Source: Bacteroidales bacterium UBA3143
Lineage (GTDB): Bacteria; Bacteroidota; Bacteroidia; Bacteroidales; Dysgonomonadaceae
Reading direction: 5' to 3'
Assembly: GCA_002364735.1 (NCBI GenBank)
Contig: DEZB01000044.1
Span: 1 to 48,790, forward strand
DNA: 48,790 nt
How positions within the stretch are numbered: position 1 is the first letter of the stretch; each line of letters starts with the position of its first letter. Of this stretch, positions 35,279-42,768 are shown in pieces. The position numbers and the translations under genes are program-made. Under the pieces are notes generated by a model. The model had not been told where the DNA came from. It saw only the letters and a program-made list of their open reading frames with translations, and did no database searches.

Positions 35279-36187
35279 ATGAATGAACTTGCACCCATTG
35301 TTTTATTTACCTATAACAGACCCTGGCACACTCAAAAAGTGTTAGATGCTTTAAACAAGAATGCTTTGAGTGAACAAAGCGAACTGTTTGTTTTCTCTGA
35401 TGGCGCAAAAGATGCGAGCGATGAAGAAGGTGTCCGTAAGACACGTGATATATTATCACAAACAACAGGTTTTAAAAATGTTACGGTTGTTGAACGTCCC
35501 AAAAACATTGGTTTAGCAGCTAACATTATTGATGGAGTGACTAACATAATTAATAGGTATGGAAAAGTGATTGTGTTGGAAGACGACTTGTTGACTGCTC
35601 CTTCTTTTCTAACATTTATGAACAAAGCATTACTTGAGTATGAGCAAGTGGAAAAAGTTGCACATATTCATTCCTTCTGCTATTCAGGTTTGAGCTTGCC
35701 AGACACATTTTTAATTAAATGGGTAGGAAGCACGGGGTGGGCTACTTGGGAAGAGTCGTGGAAACTTTTTAACCCCAATGGTGCTGAGCTCTTATCGGAG
35801 ATTAAAAATAAAAATTTATCAAAGACTTTCGATTTCAATGGAAGCTATCCATACACGCGCATGTTAAGAAGACAAGTAGAAGGCAAAAACAACTCTTGGG
35901 CAATTCGCTGGAATGCCTCACTCTTTCTGAATAACAAACTCTCCTTAAATACAGGTAAATCGCTTATATTCAATATCGGTTTTGATGGGACTGGTGAGAA
36001 CAGTGGACCACAAGATTTTTACAATATGGGCCTGTTTAAAGGAGAGTTAGACTTAACTCTACCAACCGAAATAAAAGAAAACGCAGAAGCTCGTAAGCAG
36101 TTCCAAAAGTTTTATACGAGAACTAACTCATTTTGGGCAAAAGTAAAAAGAAGATTACAAAGAATGGCGAAAGGAGACTTTTCATAA
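35279..36187 (+). CDS. Glycosyltransferase, GT2/GT13-like
   Basis: A 302-residue cytoplasmic glycosyltransferase with a GT-A fold. The N-terminal segment APIVLFTYNRP (5-15) fits the nucleotide-sugar-binding strand. VIVLEDDLLTAPSFLTFMN (near 97-115) resembles the acceptor/metal motif of GT13-like enzymes (EDD). No transmembrane segment is seen. It is first of three glycosyltransferase genes with gaps of 14 and 4 bases, clearly an operon. The product is probably a surface glycan such as O-antigen, capsule or a glycoprotein glycan. Donor and acceptor cannot be deduced. Confidence 0.82.
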   Translation: MNELAPIVLFTYNRPWHTQKVLDALNKNALSEQSELFVFSDGAKDASDEEGVRKTRDILSQTTGFKNVTVVERPKNIGLAANIIDGVTNIINRYGKVIVLEDDLLTAPSFLTFMNKALLEYEQVEKVAHIHSFCYSGLSLPDTFLIKWVGSTGWATWEESWKLFNPNGAELLSEIKNKNLSKTFDFNGSYPYTRMLRRQVEGKNNSWAIRWNASLFLNNKLSLNTGKSLIFNIGFDGTGENSGPQDFYNMGLFKGELDLTLPTEIKENAEARKQFQKFYTRTNSFWAKVKRRLQRMAKGDFS

Positions 36188-36201
36188 TTGAGGGAAAAAG
36201 G

Positions 36202-37434
36202 ATGAAAGTTTTAATTGTAAGCACACACGACAGACAGGGCGGAGCTGCCATTGCAGCTTATAGATTGCTTGAGGCCCTTAATAAAAATGATGTTGAAACA
36301 ACAATGTTGGTGCTCAACAAGAAAACGATCAACCCAAATGTTATTCAGGTGGGCAACAACCTCATGAATAAAGCTCGCTTTGTGGCAGAAAGGTTTGACA
36401 TCTTCATTAAGAATAGTTTTTCTAAAAAGAACCTCTTTGATATCTCCATTGCTAATAGAGGTGTTTCCATTATTGATCATCCGGAATTTAAAAAAGCAGA
36501 TATCATTCACTTGCATTGGATTAATCAGGGGCTGCTATCAATAAAAGAGATTGGTGAAATACTTGCTTCTGGGAAGAAGGTTGTATGGACAATGCATGAT
36601 ATGTGGCCCTTCACAGGAATTTGTCACCATGCAGGAACGTGCAATCATTTTGAAAAGGAGTGTGGATTTTGTCCTTATTTAAAATCACCAAGTGAAAAAG
36701 ATATGTCTTATTCCACTTTTCAACAAAAACTTACGGCTTATTCCAAAGGAAAGATTCATTTTGTTGCATGTAGTAATTGGCTTAAAGATTTAGCGATAAA
36801 AAGTCCTTTAACTGCAAATCATGAAGTGAGTTCAATAGCGAACCCTATCAATACTACTACTTATAGACCAAAAGATAAATCATCGTTTCGCAAGTTAATG
36901 AATTTGCCGATTGATAAAAAGATAATCTTGTTTGCGGCAGCTAAAGTATCAGATAAAAGAAAGGGAATAGATTACCTCATCGAAGCATCTAAAATACTTG
37001 CAAAGCAAGAGAACAACTACATGTTCCTTATTGTCGGTAGCAATGGTGAAGAGATTACGTCCAAATTGGCACTGCCAGCAAAGATTGCGCACTATGTGGC
37101 ACAAGAAGAAATGCCTAATATGTACAATGTGGCAGATGTGTTTGTTACGCCATCATTGCAAGAGAATTTGCCTAACACCATTATGGAGGCAATGTCTTGT
37201 GGCACTCCCTGTATTGGTTTTAATATTGGAGGTATTCCAGAAATGATTGATCACAAACAAAACGGATTCATTGCAAAATATAAAGATGCTCAAGATCTTG
37301 CTAATGGTATTCATTGGGTACTAAATGAGGCAGACACTGCATTGATATCTGAAAACGCAAGACAAAAAGTCGAAACAAATTATTCAGAATCGCACATTGT
37401 AAAGAAATACTTAGCTATTTATAACCAAGATTGA
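36202..37434 (+). CDS. Glycosyltransferase family 4
   Basis: A 410-residue GT-B-fold retaining glycosyltransferase. The start at 36202 (MKVLIVSTHDRQGGAA) is preferred over an upstream in-frame ATG at 36133 that overlaps the preceding gene; the purine-rich AGGGAAAAAGG just before it supports this. The N-terminal domain has the GGAAIAAYRL loop. The C-terminal donor domain shows FAAAKVSDKRKGIDYLIEA and the ENLPNTIMEAMSCGTP motif (EX7E), followed by GGIPEMI. Middle gene of the three-gene operon. The donor sugar is unknown. Confidence 0.92.
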   Translation: MKVLIVSTHDRQGGAAIAAYRLLEALNKNDVETTMLVLNKKTINPNVIQVGNNLMNKARFVAERFDIFIKNSFSKKNLFDISIANRGVSIIDHPEFKKADIIHLHWINQGLLSIKEIGEILASGKKVVWTMHDMWPFTGICHHAGTCNHFEKECGFCPYLKSPSEKDMSYSTFQQKLTAYSKGKIHFVACSNWLKDLAIKSPLTANHEVSSIANPINTTTYRPKDKSSFRKLMNLPIDKKIILFAAAKVSDKRKGIDYLIEASKILAKQENNYMFLIVGSNGEEITSKLALPAKIAHYVAQEEMPNMYNVADVFVTPSLQENLPNTIMEAMSCGTPCIGFNIGGIPEMIDHKQNGFIAKYKDAQDLANGIHWVLNEADTALISENARQKVETNYSESHIVKKYLAIYNQD

Positions 37435-37438
37435 ATCC

Positions 37439-38188
37439 ATGAGTGTATTCACCGTAATAACTGTAACCTACAATGCGCGTCAAACTTTGGAACGAACCAT
37501 AAAAAGCGTGCAGGAGCAAACCTATCCATGGATTGAGCACATCATAATGGATGGAAACTCCACCGATGGAACTGTTGCGTTAATTGAGCGATTGAAAGAC
37601 GAAAACACATATTGGGTTAGTGAAAAAGACAATGGCATTTATGATGCTATGAATAAGGCGACGTCGTTGGCTAAGAATAGTTATATCTGCTATTTAAATG
37701 CTGGGGATACTTTTTACGAAAAAGAGACTGTAGAGAAATTGATGAATGCTGCACTGAATCATAACCAACCCGATATTCTATATGGAGAAACAGTGGTGGT
37801 AAATAATGAAGGTGCGTTTCTGCATAATCGTAGATTGAAAACACCAACAGTACTCACTTGGAAAAGCTTTAAGCAAGGTATGCTTGTTTGTCATCAAGCT
37901 TTTATAATCCATAAAAGCGTGTTTGAATCCTATGATTTAGCTTATAAATTTTCTTCAGATGTTGATTGGTGTATCCGATTGATGAAGAAGAGCAAGTCGA
38001 TTGTCAACACCAATCTTATACTCATAAAATATCTAAACGAAGGGGTCACCACAAAAAACCGTAGAGCATCCTTGAAGGAACGCTACCAAATAATGTCAAA
38101 GCACTATGGAAGCTTCTCCACATTTATGCATCATGTATGGTTTGCTGTTAGAGCCATTGTGAATCCTGAGAAAAAGGATCACCAATGA
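37439..38188 (+). CDS. Glycosyltransferase family 2
   Basis: A 249-residue inverting GT-A glycosyltransferase. Motifs: TVITVTYNARQTLERTI (4-20), EHIIMDGNSTDGT (32-44, with the Asp of the nucleotide site), and CYLNAGDTF (near 83), in the place of the usual DxD. It resembles the WcaA/WcaE group of colanic-acid-type transferases. Its ATG follows the previous stop by 4 bases, and it ends the operon. The product and sugar are unknown. Confidence 0.9.
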   Translation: MSVFTVITVTYNARQTLERTIKSVQEQTYPWIEHIIMDGNSTDGTVALIERLKDENTYWVSEKDNGIYDAMNKATSLAKNSYICYLNAGDTFYEKETVEKLMNAALNHNQPDILYGETVVVNNEGAFLHNRRLKTPTVLTWKSFKQGMLVCHQAFIIHKSVFESYDLAYKFSSDVDWCIRLMKKSKSIVNTNLILIKYLNEGVTTKNRRASLKERYQIMSKHYGSFSTFMHHVWFAVRAIVNPEKKDHQ

Positions 38189-38603
38189 AACTATGTGTTT
38201 GAGTAAATAACAACCTATTAAAAGTATCTGATTGCGTTTTTATCATAATTGCAAATTTATTATTTGTATAATAAGGAAAATAAGGTTTGAATTAAAGTAA
38301 TCTATTGCTGGTCACTAAGGTTTTGAAAGTGATCAAACTTTATGAAGAATAATTCAATTTGAATTGCAAAAGTGATTGAGAAGCAAAAATATTTATCTAA
38401 TAAACTTAAAGTGAAGAGTTAGGAAAACCTTAGTAACTGAGAGAGGCTGTTCTGCAAAAAACCTTATTAGCTTATTAATAATCTTCATTTCGAAGAATCA
38501 TATTAAATAGATGAATAAAGGGTTACATGTCAGCTTTGTTTGGGTTTATTATTCTAAACCATAATTTTACGTGTGATCCAAAAAGAACTGAGAAAACAAA
38601 GCA
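38189..38603. other. Gene-free spacer after the glycosyltransferase operon
   Basis: 415 AT-rich bases without a gene. The only structure I see is an 11-bp inverted repeat, ACTAAGGTTTT (38314-38324) with AAAACCTTAGT (38424-38434), 99 bases apart. No obvious terminator for the operon and no exact TAnnTTTG box for the following methyltransferase gene were found. Confidence 0.55.
38314..38434. repeat. Widely spaced 11-bp inverted repeat
   Basis: ACTAAGGTTTT at 38314-38324 is the exact reverse complement of AAAACCTTAGT at 38424-38434. The 99-base separation argues against a simple terminator. Confidence 0.5.
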
Positions 38604-39155
38604 ATGAAAAGAAGAAGAAAATTAAAAGTAGAAGAACTTAATAGAATAGACATTCAAGAGTTTAAACAAGCTGAGAAAATAGGACTTACTTTGGTGCTTG
38701 ACAATGTAAGGAGTTTGAATAATATTGGATCGGTGTTTAGAACGAGCGATGCTTTCCGAGTAAATGAAATTATATTGTGTGGCATTACCGCTACACCTCC
38801 ACATGCAGAGATACATAAAACTGCTTTGGGAGCGGAAGACTCAATGACTTGGCGATATTTTGAACACACATTGTCAGCAGTAAATGAACTAAAGGCAAAT
38901 GGTTACACAGTTTTCTCCATTGAGCAAACTGAAAACAGCACGTCATTAACCGATATGTCGTTAGATAATGACAAAAAGTATGCAATTGTATTGGGCCACG
39001 AAGTGCATGGAGTGCAACAAGCAGTCATTGATGTTTCACATGGTTGTATTGAAATACCGCAACACGGCACTAAGCACTCGCTAAATATATCCGTAGCTGC
39101 AGGAATTGTAATTTGGGATTTCTACAAAAGGCTACGAGAAAGAAAAGAGGACTAA
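38604..39155 (+). CDS. SpoU/TrmH-family RNA 2'-O-methyltransferase
   Basis: SAM-dependent methyltransferase that 2'-O-methylates tRNA or rRNA ribose, with the knotted SPOUT fold. The 183-residue protein has the three family motifs: motif 1 NNIGSVFRTSDA (39-50, with catalytic Arg46), motif 2 IVLGHEVHGV (128-137) and motif 3 IEIPQHGTKHSLNISVAAG (149-167). It lacks the N-terminal substrate-binding domain of longer RlmB-type members, so a tRNA target such as position 18 or 34 is plausible but unproven. The gene is convergent with lpxH, with 15 bases between the stops. Confidence 0.93.
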   Translation: MKRRRKLKVEELNRIDIQEFKQAEKIGLTLVLDNVRSLNNIGSVFRTSDAFRVNEIILCGITATPPHAEIHKTALGAEDSMTWRYFEHTLSAVNELKANGYTVFSIEQTENSTSLTDMSLDNDKKYAIVLGHEVHGVQQAVIDVSHGCIEIPQHGTKHSLNISVAAGIVIWDFYKRLRERKED

Positions 39156-39170
39156 GTGTTTAAAAGCAAG

Positions 39171-39914
39171 CTACTTTTCGAATTGCTTGAGTTGCATCTT
39201 TTCTCCGTCGAACACCCCATACGAAAAATACTGCATCCAGTCGCCTAATATAACTATATTGGAATGCTCATTTAATGAATGATTCAGCATAATGTGGCGA
39301 TGTCCAAAAACGAAGTAGTTAATAGAAGGATCCGACTTCAATTTCTCTTTTGCAAATTGAATCAGGTGTTCTTTCTCCTCCCCCATATACGGCTCAATAT
39401 CACCGTTTATCCTGCTATAATTAGACCACTTACGAGCAAATGCCATTGTCCACCGTGGGTGAATAGCAGCATAAAGAAAACGAAGAAAGCGACTGTGATA
39501 AATCTTTCGAATAAACATAAATGAAGGAGACTCATATCCCAAGCCATCTCCATGTGCAAGAAAAAACTTCTTCCCATTGAAGTTTTTAAGAACTGGTTTC
39601 TTTACGACTATCACACCACACTCGGTGGAAAGATAATCAGTCAACCATATATCGTGGTTGCCAATAAAGAAATAGACTGGAATGCCGGAATCAGTTATCT
39701 CTGCTATTTTGCCTAACACCCGAGTAAATCCGCGTGGAACAACATTTTTATATTCGAACCAATAATCGAAAATATCTCCCAGCAAGTAAATAGCTTTAGC
39801 ATCCTGCTTCACCACATCAAACCAACGACACATTTTACGTTCTACATCGATGGAGTTCTCATGAAAAACAGATCCTAAATGGGCATCAGATAGAAAGTAA
39901 ATTTTATTTTTCAA
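39171..39914 (-). CDS. lpxH: UDP-2,3-diacylglucosamine diphosphatase-like phosphoesterase, TTG start
   Basis: Cleaves UDP-2,3-diacylglucosamine to lipid X in lipid A synthesis, as a peripheral membrane enzyme using two metal ions. The calcineurin-like motifs are all present: SDAHLGS (Asp10, His12), GDIFDYWFEY (Asp47), GNHDIW (Asn86, His87), HGDGLG and VFGHRH. Length is 247 residues. The start is a TTG at 39914: the metal motif begins only nine residues in, and no in-frame ATG precedes Met28, so a later start would remove catalytic residues. It lies 11 bases after the DUF59 gene, a likely operon. In Bacteroidota several LpxH-like paralogues exist, so the precise role is probable rather than certain. 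Confidence 0.87.
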   Translation of the reverse strand: MKNKIYFLSDAHLGSVFHENSIDVERKMCRWFDVVKQDAKAIYLLGDIFDYWFEYKNVVPRGFTRVLGKIAEITDSGIPVYFFIGNHDIWLTDYLSTECGVIVVKKPVLKNFNGKKFFLAHGDGLGYESPSFMFIRKIYHSRFLRFLYAAIHPRWTMAFARKWSNYSRINGDIEPYMGEEKEHLIQFAKEKLKSDPSINYFVFGHRHIMLNHSLNEHSNIVILGDWMQYFSYGVFDGEKMQLKQFEK

Positions 39915-39925
39915 TTTGCAACTAA

Positions 39926-40243
39926 TTATAGAAAGCCCAATTCAAGCATAGCCTCTTCGCTCATCATTGATCTATCCCATGGTGGATCGAACACCAATTC
40001 GATGGTAACTTCATTAACGGCTTCTACGGCTTCTACTTTCATTTGCACATCGCTCAAAATAAAATCAACTGCTGGACAGTTGGGCGAGGTCAAAGTCATT
40101 TCAATTGTCACATTGTTTCCTTCACCTACATCAACATCATAGATTAAGCCTAAATCGAAAATATTAACAGGAATTTCCGGATCGTAGACAGTTCGAAGCA
40201 TAACAACTATTTCGTCTTGTAAATCTTGTATTTTTGAATTCAT
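39926..40243 (-). CDS. MIP18/DUF59-family iron-sulfur assembly protein
   Basis: Small (105-residue) cytoplasmic protein of the DUF59/MIP18 family (SufT/PaaD-like), which helps mature iron-sulfur proteins. It carries DPEIPVNIFDLGLIYDV (18-34) and the conserved cysteine motif TLTSPNCPAVDFI (about 52-64). The C-terminus DPPWDRSMMSEEAMLELGFL is characteristic of the family. The gene is followed by lpxH after 11 bases and preceded by radC 55 bases upstream on the same strand. No suf genes are nearby. It could assist IspG-type clusters in the same cell, but that is inference. Confidence 0.92.
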   Translation of the reverse strand: MNSKIQDLQDEIVVMLRTVYDPEIPVNIFDLGLIYDVDVGEGNNVTIEMTLTSPNCPAVDFILSDVQMKVEAVEAVNEVTIELVFDPPWDRSMMSEEAMLELGFL

Positions 40244-40298
40244 ATCTGTATGTTTTATCTATGGGTATGTAACCCCTAATGAATCTAATTTGTTTAAA

Positions 40299-41000
40299 CT
40301 ACATCACATTTTCATCAGCAAAGCTGTAGTATTTGTCGCCACATAAAATTAGATGATCCAGCAAACTAATGTCCATAAGTTTTGCTGCATCTTTTAATTT
40401 TGCAGTTATTCTTAAATCTTGTTCGCTTGGCATCAAATTGTTGGTGGGATGATTGTGTCCCAAAATAATGGCTGAGGCATATACATTGAGTGCTTCGCGC
40501 AATATTAATCTGATATCTACAACAGTGGAAGAAATTCCCCCTTTGCTCACCAACATCTTACTCATTACTTGGTTTGATCTGTTCATTAATAAAGCCCATG
40601 TTTCTTCGTGATTTAAGTCACTTAAATAAGGATAAAAAATGTTGTATGCATCGCGCGATGAAGTTATCTTCTTTATCTCCTTCACTTCTGTATCTTTGCG
40701 TCTTCTGCCCAGTTCAAGTGCGGCTACAATCGTAATTGCCTTAGCTGGACCAATCCCTTTGATTTTTGTTAAATCATTTACCCCAAATCGAGCCAACTTA
40801 TTCAAATCATTTCCTGCTGTTACAAGTATATCCTTACAGACTTGCACCGCCGATTTCTCCCTCGTTCCCGAGCCAATAAGGATGGCCAACAATTCTGAGT
40901 CGGACAGTGCCAAAGCACCCTTCAACATAAGTTTCTCTCTTGGTCGATCTTCTTCGGCCCAATTCTTTACTGAGACATAAGTTAGTTCAGATTTCGACAT
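40299..41000 (-). CDS. radC: RadC-family JAB domain protein
   Basis: A 233-residue protein with a helix-hairpin-helix-like segment (LTKIKGIGPAKAITIVAAL, 77-95) and a C-terminal JAMM metalloprotease-like site: ILGHNHPTNNLMPSEQD with His182, His184 and Asp195. It is named RadC for historical reasons; a direct role in DNA repair is doubtful, and the molecular function remains unsettled. This full-length chromosomal form differs from the short JAB-only copies common on mobile elements, and nothing mobile is nearby. A TATCTTTG box lies 32 bases upstream, overlapping the edge of the efp terminator region. Confidence 0.95.
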   Translation of the reverse strand: MSKSELTYVSVKNWAEEDRPREKLMLKGALALSDSELLAILIGSGTREKSAVQVCKDILVTAGNDLNKLARFGVNDLTKIKGIGPAKAITIVAALELGRRRKDTEVKEIKKITSSRDAYNIFYPYLSDLNHEETWALLMNRSNQVMSKMLVSKGGISSTVVDIRLILREALNVYASAIILGHNHPTNNLMPSEQDLRITAKLKDAAKLMDISLLDHLILCGDKYYSFADENVM

Positions 41001-41032
41001 AGCTTTTTTTCTTAAATAAAAGATTGTGACTA

Positions 41033-41040
41033 CAAAGATA
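41033..41040 (-). promoter_or_regulatory. Candidate -7 box (TATCTTTG) for radC
   Basis: Exact TAnnTTTG match on the minus strand, 32 bases before the radC ATG and directly after the efp terminator. Confidence 0.5.
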
Positions 41041-41044
41041 AAAC

Positions 41045-41079
41045 AAAAAAGAACATCTTGCCATAAGATGTTCTTTTTT
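41045..41079 (-). terminator. Terminator downstream of efp
   Basis: GAACATCTT and AAGATGTTC form a perfect stem around GCCAT, flanked by six A on one side and six T on the other, so it can work in both directions. Here it ends efp, just before radC. Confidence 0.9.
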
Positions 41080-41114
41080 GTTAATTTATTATTCCAAGTT
41101 CTTGCAAAACTTAA

Positions 41115-41678
41115 TTATTTTGCACGTTCCACATAAGTTCCTGTGCGAGTATCAATTTTAACCTTCTCTCCTGTTTCAATGAACAAAGGAACACGCACTT
41201 CTGCACCTGTTTCTACTGTTGCAGCTTTTAAAGTATTTGTTGCTGTATCACCTCTTAAACCTGGCTCTGTATATGTAATTTCCAGAACTACATGAGTTGG
41301 CATTTCGGCCGTTAAAATTGTTCCACTTTCTGCATGCATCTGTACTTCTACAATATCACCATCTTTCAGATATTGTACACCTTCAATCAAGTTGCCATCT
41401 ATAGATAATTGCTCAAAGGTTTCGGTGTTCATAAAGTTGTAGCCCATATCGTCTTTATATAAGAATTGATAAGGACGACGCTCTATACGCACTTCGTCTA
41501 TTTTTACACCAGCATTAAATGTCTTATCTAATATTCTACCTGTTGTAACATTTCTCAACTTGGTGCGAACAAAAGCTGCGCCTTTTCCTGGTTTTACATG
41601 AAGAAATTCTACTATAAAAAAATATTGACCATCTAAGTCAATACACATTCCATTTCTAATATCAGCTGTTGTTGCCAT
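41115..41678 (-). CDS. efp: Elongation factor P
   Basis: Binds stalled ribosomes between the P and E sites and eases peptide-bond formation at proline runs. The product is 187 residues with three beta-barrel domains. The tip loop reads HVKPGKGAAF, placing Lys32 at the position that is post-translationally modified in many bacteria (Lys34 of E. coli); no EpmA-like modifier is in the window. The frame is open a further 19 codons upstream to 41735, but MATTADIRNG at 41678 is the family start. The promoter is also inside that upstream stretch, which settles the choice. A strong terminator follows. Confidence 0.97.
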   Translation of the reverse strand: MATTADIRNGMCIDLDGQYFFIVEFLHVKPGKGAAFVRTKLRNVTTGRILDKTFNAGVKIDEVRIERRPYQFLYKDDMGYNFMNTETFEQLSIDGNLIEGVQYLKDGDIVEVQMHAESGTILTAEMPTHVVLEITYTEPGLRGDTATNTLKAATVETGAEVRVPLFIETGEKVKIDTRTGTYVERAK

Positions 41679-41704
41679 ATATAAGTTTGTTTTAATTTTA
41701 AGTG

Positions 41705-41736
41705 CAAAAGTATACAAATACTTCCAATATGCCAAA
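41705..41736 (-). promoter_or_regulatory. efp promoter: TTTG - 20 bp - TACTTTTG
   Basis: On the minus strand a -33 TTTG (41733-41736) stands exactly 20 bases ahead of a -7 TACTTTTG (41705-41712), which is 26 bases before the ATG at 41678. It is the best two-part Bacteroidota promoter in the window. Confidence 0.75.
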
Positions 41737-41810
41737 CTTGCTTTTGTATAATAAGCTCACTTACTCAATTTTATACAATAAATAAGGTGTTTAAAGCTAT
41801 ATGTGAAAGG

Positions 41811-41847
41811 GCACATATTTTAATGTGCGTAATATTTTGTATATTTG
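41811..41847 (+). promoter_or_regulatory. Sirtuin promoter box with upstream GCACAT palindrome
   Basis: A TATATTTG -7 box at 41840-41847 lies 49 bases before the ATG. Just upstream, GCACAT (41811-41816) and ATGTGC (41823-41828) form an inverted repeat with a six-base gap, positioned where an operator could sit. Confidence 0.45.
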
Positions 41848-41896
41848 TTTAGAAACAATACAACGAATACAAACAATAAACTAAACATAAAATATT

Positions 41897-42589
41897 ATGA
41901 AAAAAAAATTAGTAGTACTTACAGGAGCAGGCATGAGTGCCGAAAGTGGAATTGCAACATTTAGAGATACGGACGGATTATGGGAAGAGCATCGCGTGGA
42001 GGATGTAGCAACGCCTTCAGGATTTATGGCAAACCCAAAACTGGTGCTTGACTTTTATAATTTCAGACGCAAAGAGTTGGTAAAGGCCAAGCCAAATGAA
42101 GGACACTTAGGGCTGGCTGAGTTAGAAAAAGACTTCGATGTTTCAATTATAACGCAAAACGTTGATAACTTGCACGAACGGGCGGGAAGCACCAATGTGA
42201 TACATCTTCATGGCGAACTAATGAAGTCACGCTCAACACAAGACCCTTCACTCATTTACGAAATGACGGAAGATAATATAGAAATATGTATTGGTGATAA
42301 ATGTGAAATGGGATCGCAATTGCGACCAGACATTGTGTGGTTTGGTGAGGCTGTGCCAATGATTGAAGAAGCTGTACCAATTGTGCAACAAGCAGACATA
42401 ATTGTTATTATTGGAACTTCGCTCAATGTTTATCCAGCTGCTGCTTTGGTAGATTATGCCAAGTCGGGCACCCCTATTTATCTTATCGATCCAAAAGATG
42501 TAAGAGGAGGTCGCCGAAATATCAACTTTATACAAAAGGGAGCATCTGAAGGAGTGAAAGAACTTACAAGGTTACTCAAAGATAAATAG
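41897..42589 (+). CDS. cobB: NAD-dependent protein deacylase (sirtuin, CobB-like)
   Basis: Removes acetyl or succinyl groups from lysines, consuming NAD. The 230-residue protein has GAGMSAESGIATFRD (10-24), TQNVDNLHERAG (86-97), catalytic His105 in HLHGE, and IIGTSLNVYPAA near the end. Tyr54 and Arg57 (YNFR) match the SIRT5/CobB pair linked to removal of acidic acyl groups. The zinc module looks incomplete: the second pair is present (Cys131 and Cys136, CIGDKC), but where the first CxxC should be, the sequence is SRST (111-114). Zinc binding is therefore doubtful. I recall similar sequences in other Bacteroidota, so this is unlikely to be a decayed copy. Monocistronic with its own promoter. 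Confidence 0.93.
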   Translation: MKKKLVVLTGAGMSAESGIATFRDTDGLWEEHRVEDVATPSGFMANPKLVLDFYNFRRKELVKAKPNEGHLGLAELEKDFDVSIITQNVDNLHERAGSTNVIHLHGELMKSRSTQDPSLIYEMTEDNIEICIGDKCEMGSQLRPDIVWFGEAVPMIEEAVPIVQQADIIVIIGTSLNVYPAAALVDYAKSGTPIYLIDPKDVRGGRRNINFIQKGASEGVKELTRLLKDK

Positions 42590-42657
42590 AACCCTCACAT
42601 CATATACTTTAATCACAAAATGTTGTGACGTCTTATCTTTTTAATGGTTCACTTTAT

Positions 42658-42665
42658 TATCTTTG
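42658..42665 (+). promoter_or_regulatory. Candidate -7 box (TATCTTTG) for mutS
   Basis: Exact TAnnTTTG match, 103 bases before the mutS ATG. Confidence 0.45.
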
Positions 42666-42768
42666 TGAGTCAAATTAAAAAATGATTCACTCAAAAAAAA
42701 GTATTCGCATATTTTCACTCTAATCTTTTGAAGCGTAATCAAACAAAACTTACAACTACCCCGACCTA

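Noticed and set aside
40299..41000. RadC as a sign of a mobile element or anti-restriction system
   Set aside because: This is the full-length chromosomal form among housekeeping genes (efp, lpxH), unlike the short JAB-only copies on mobile elements.
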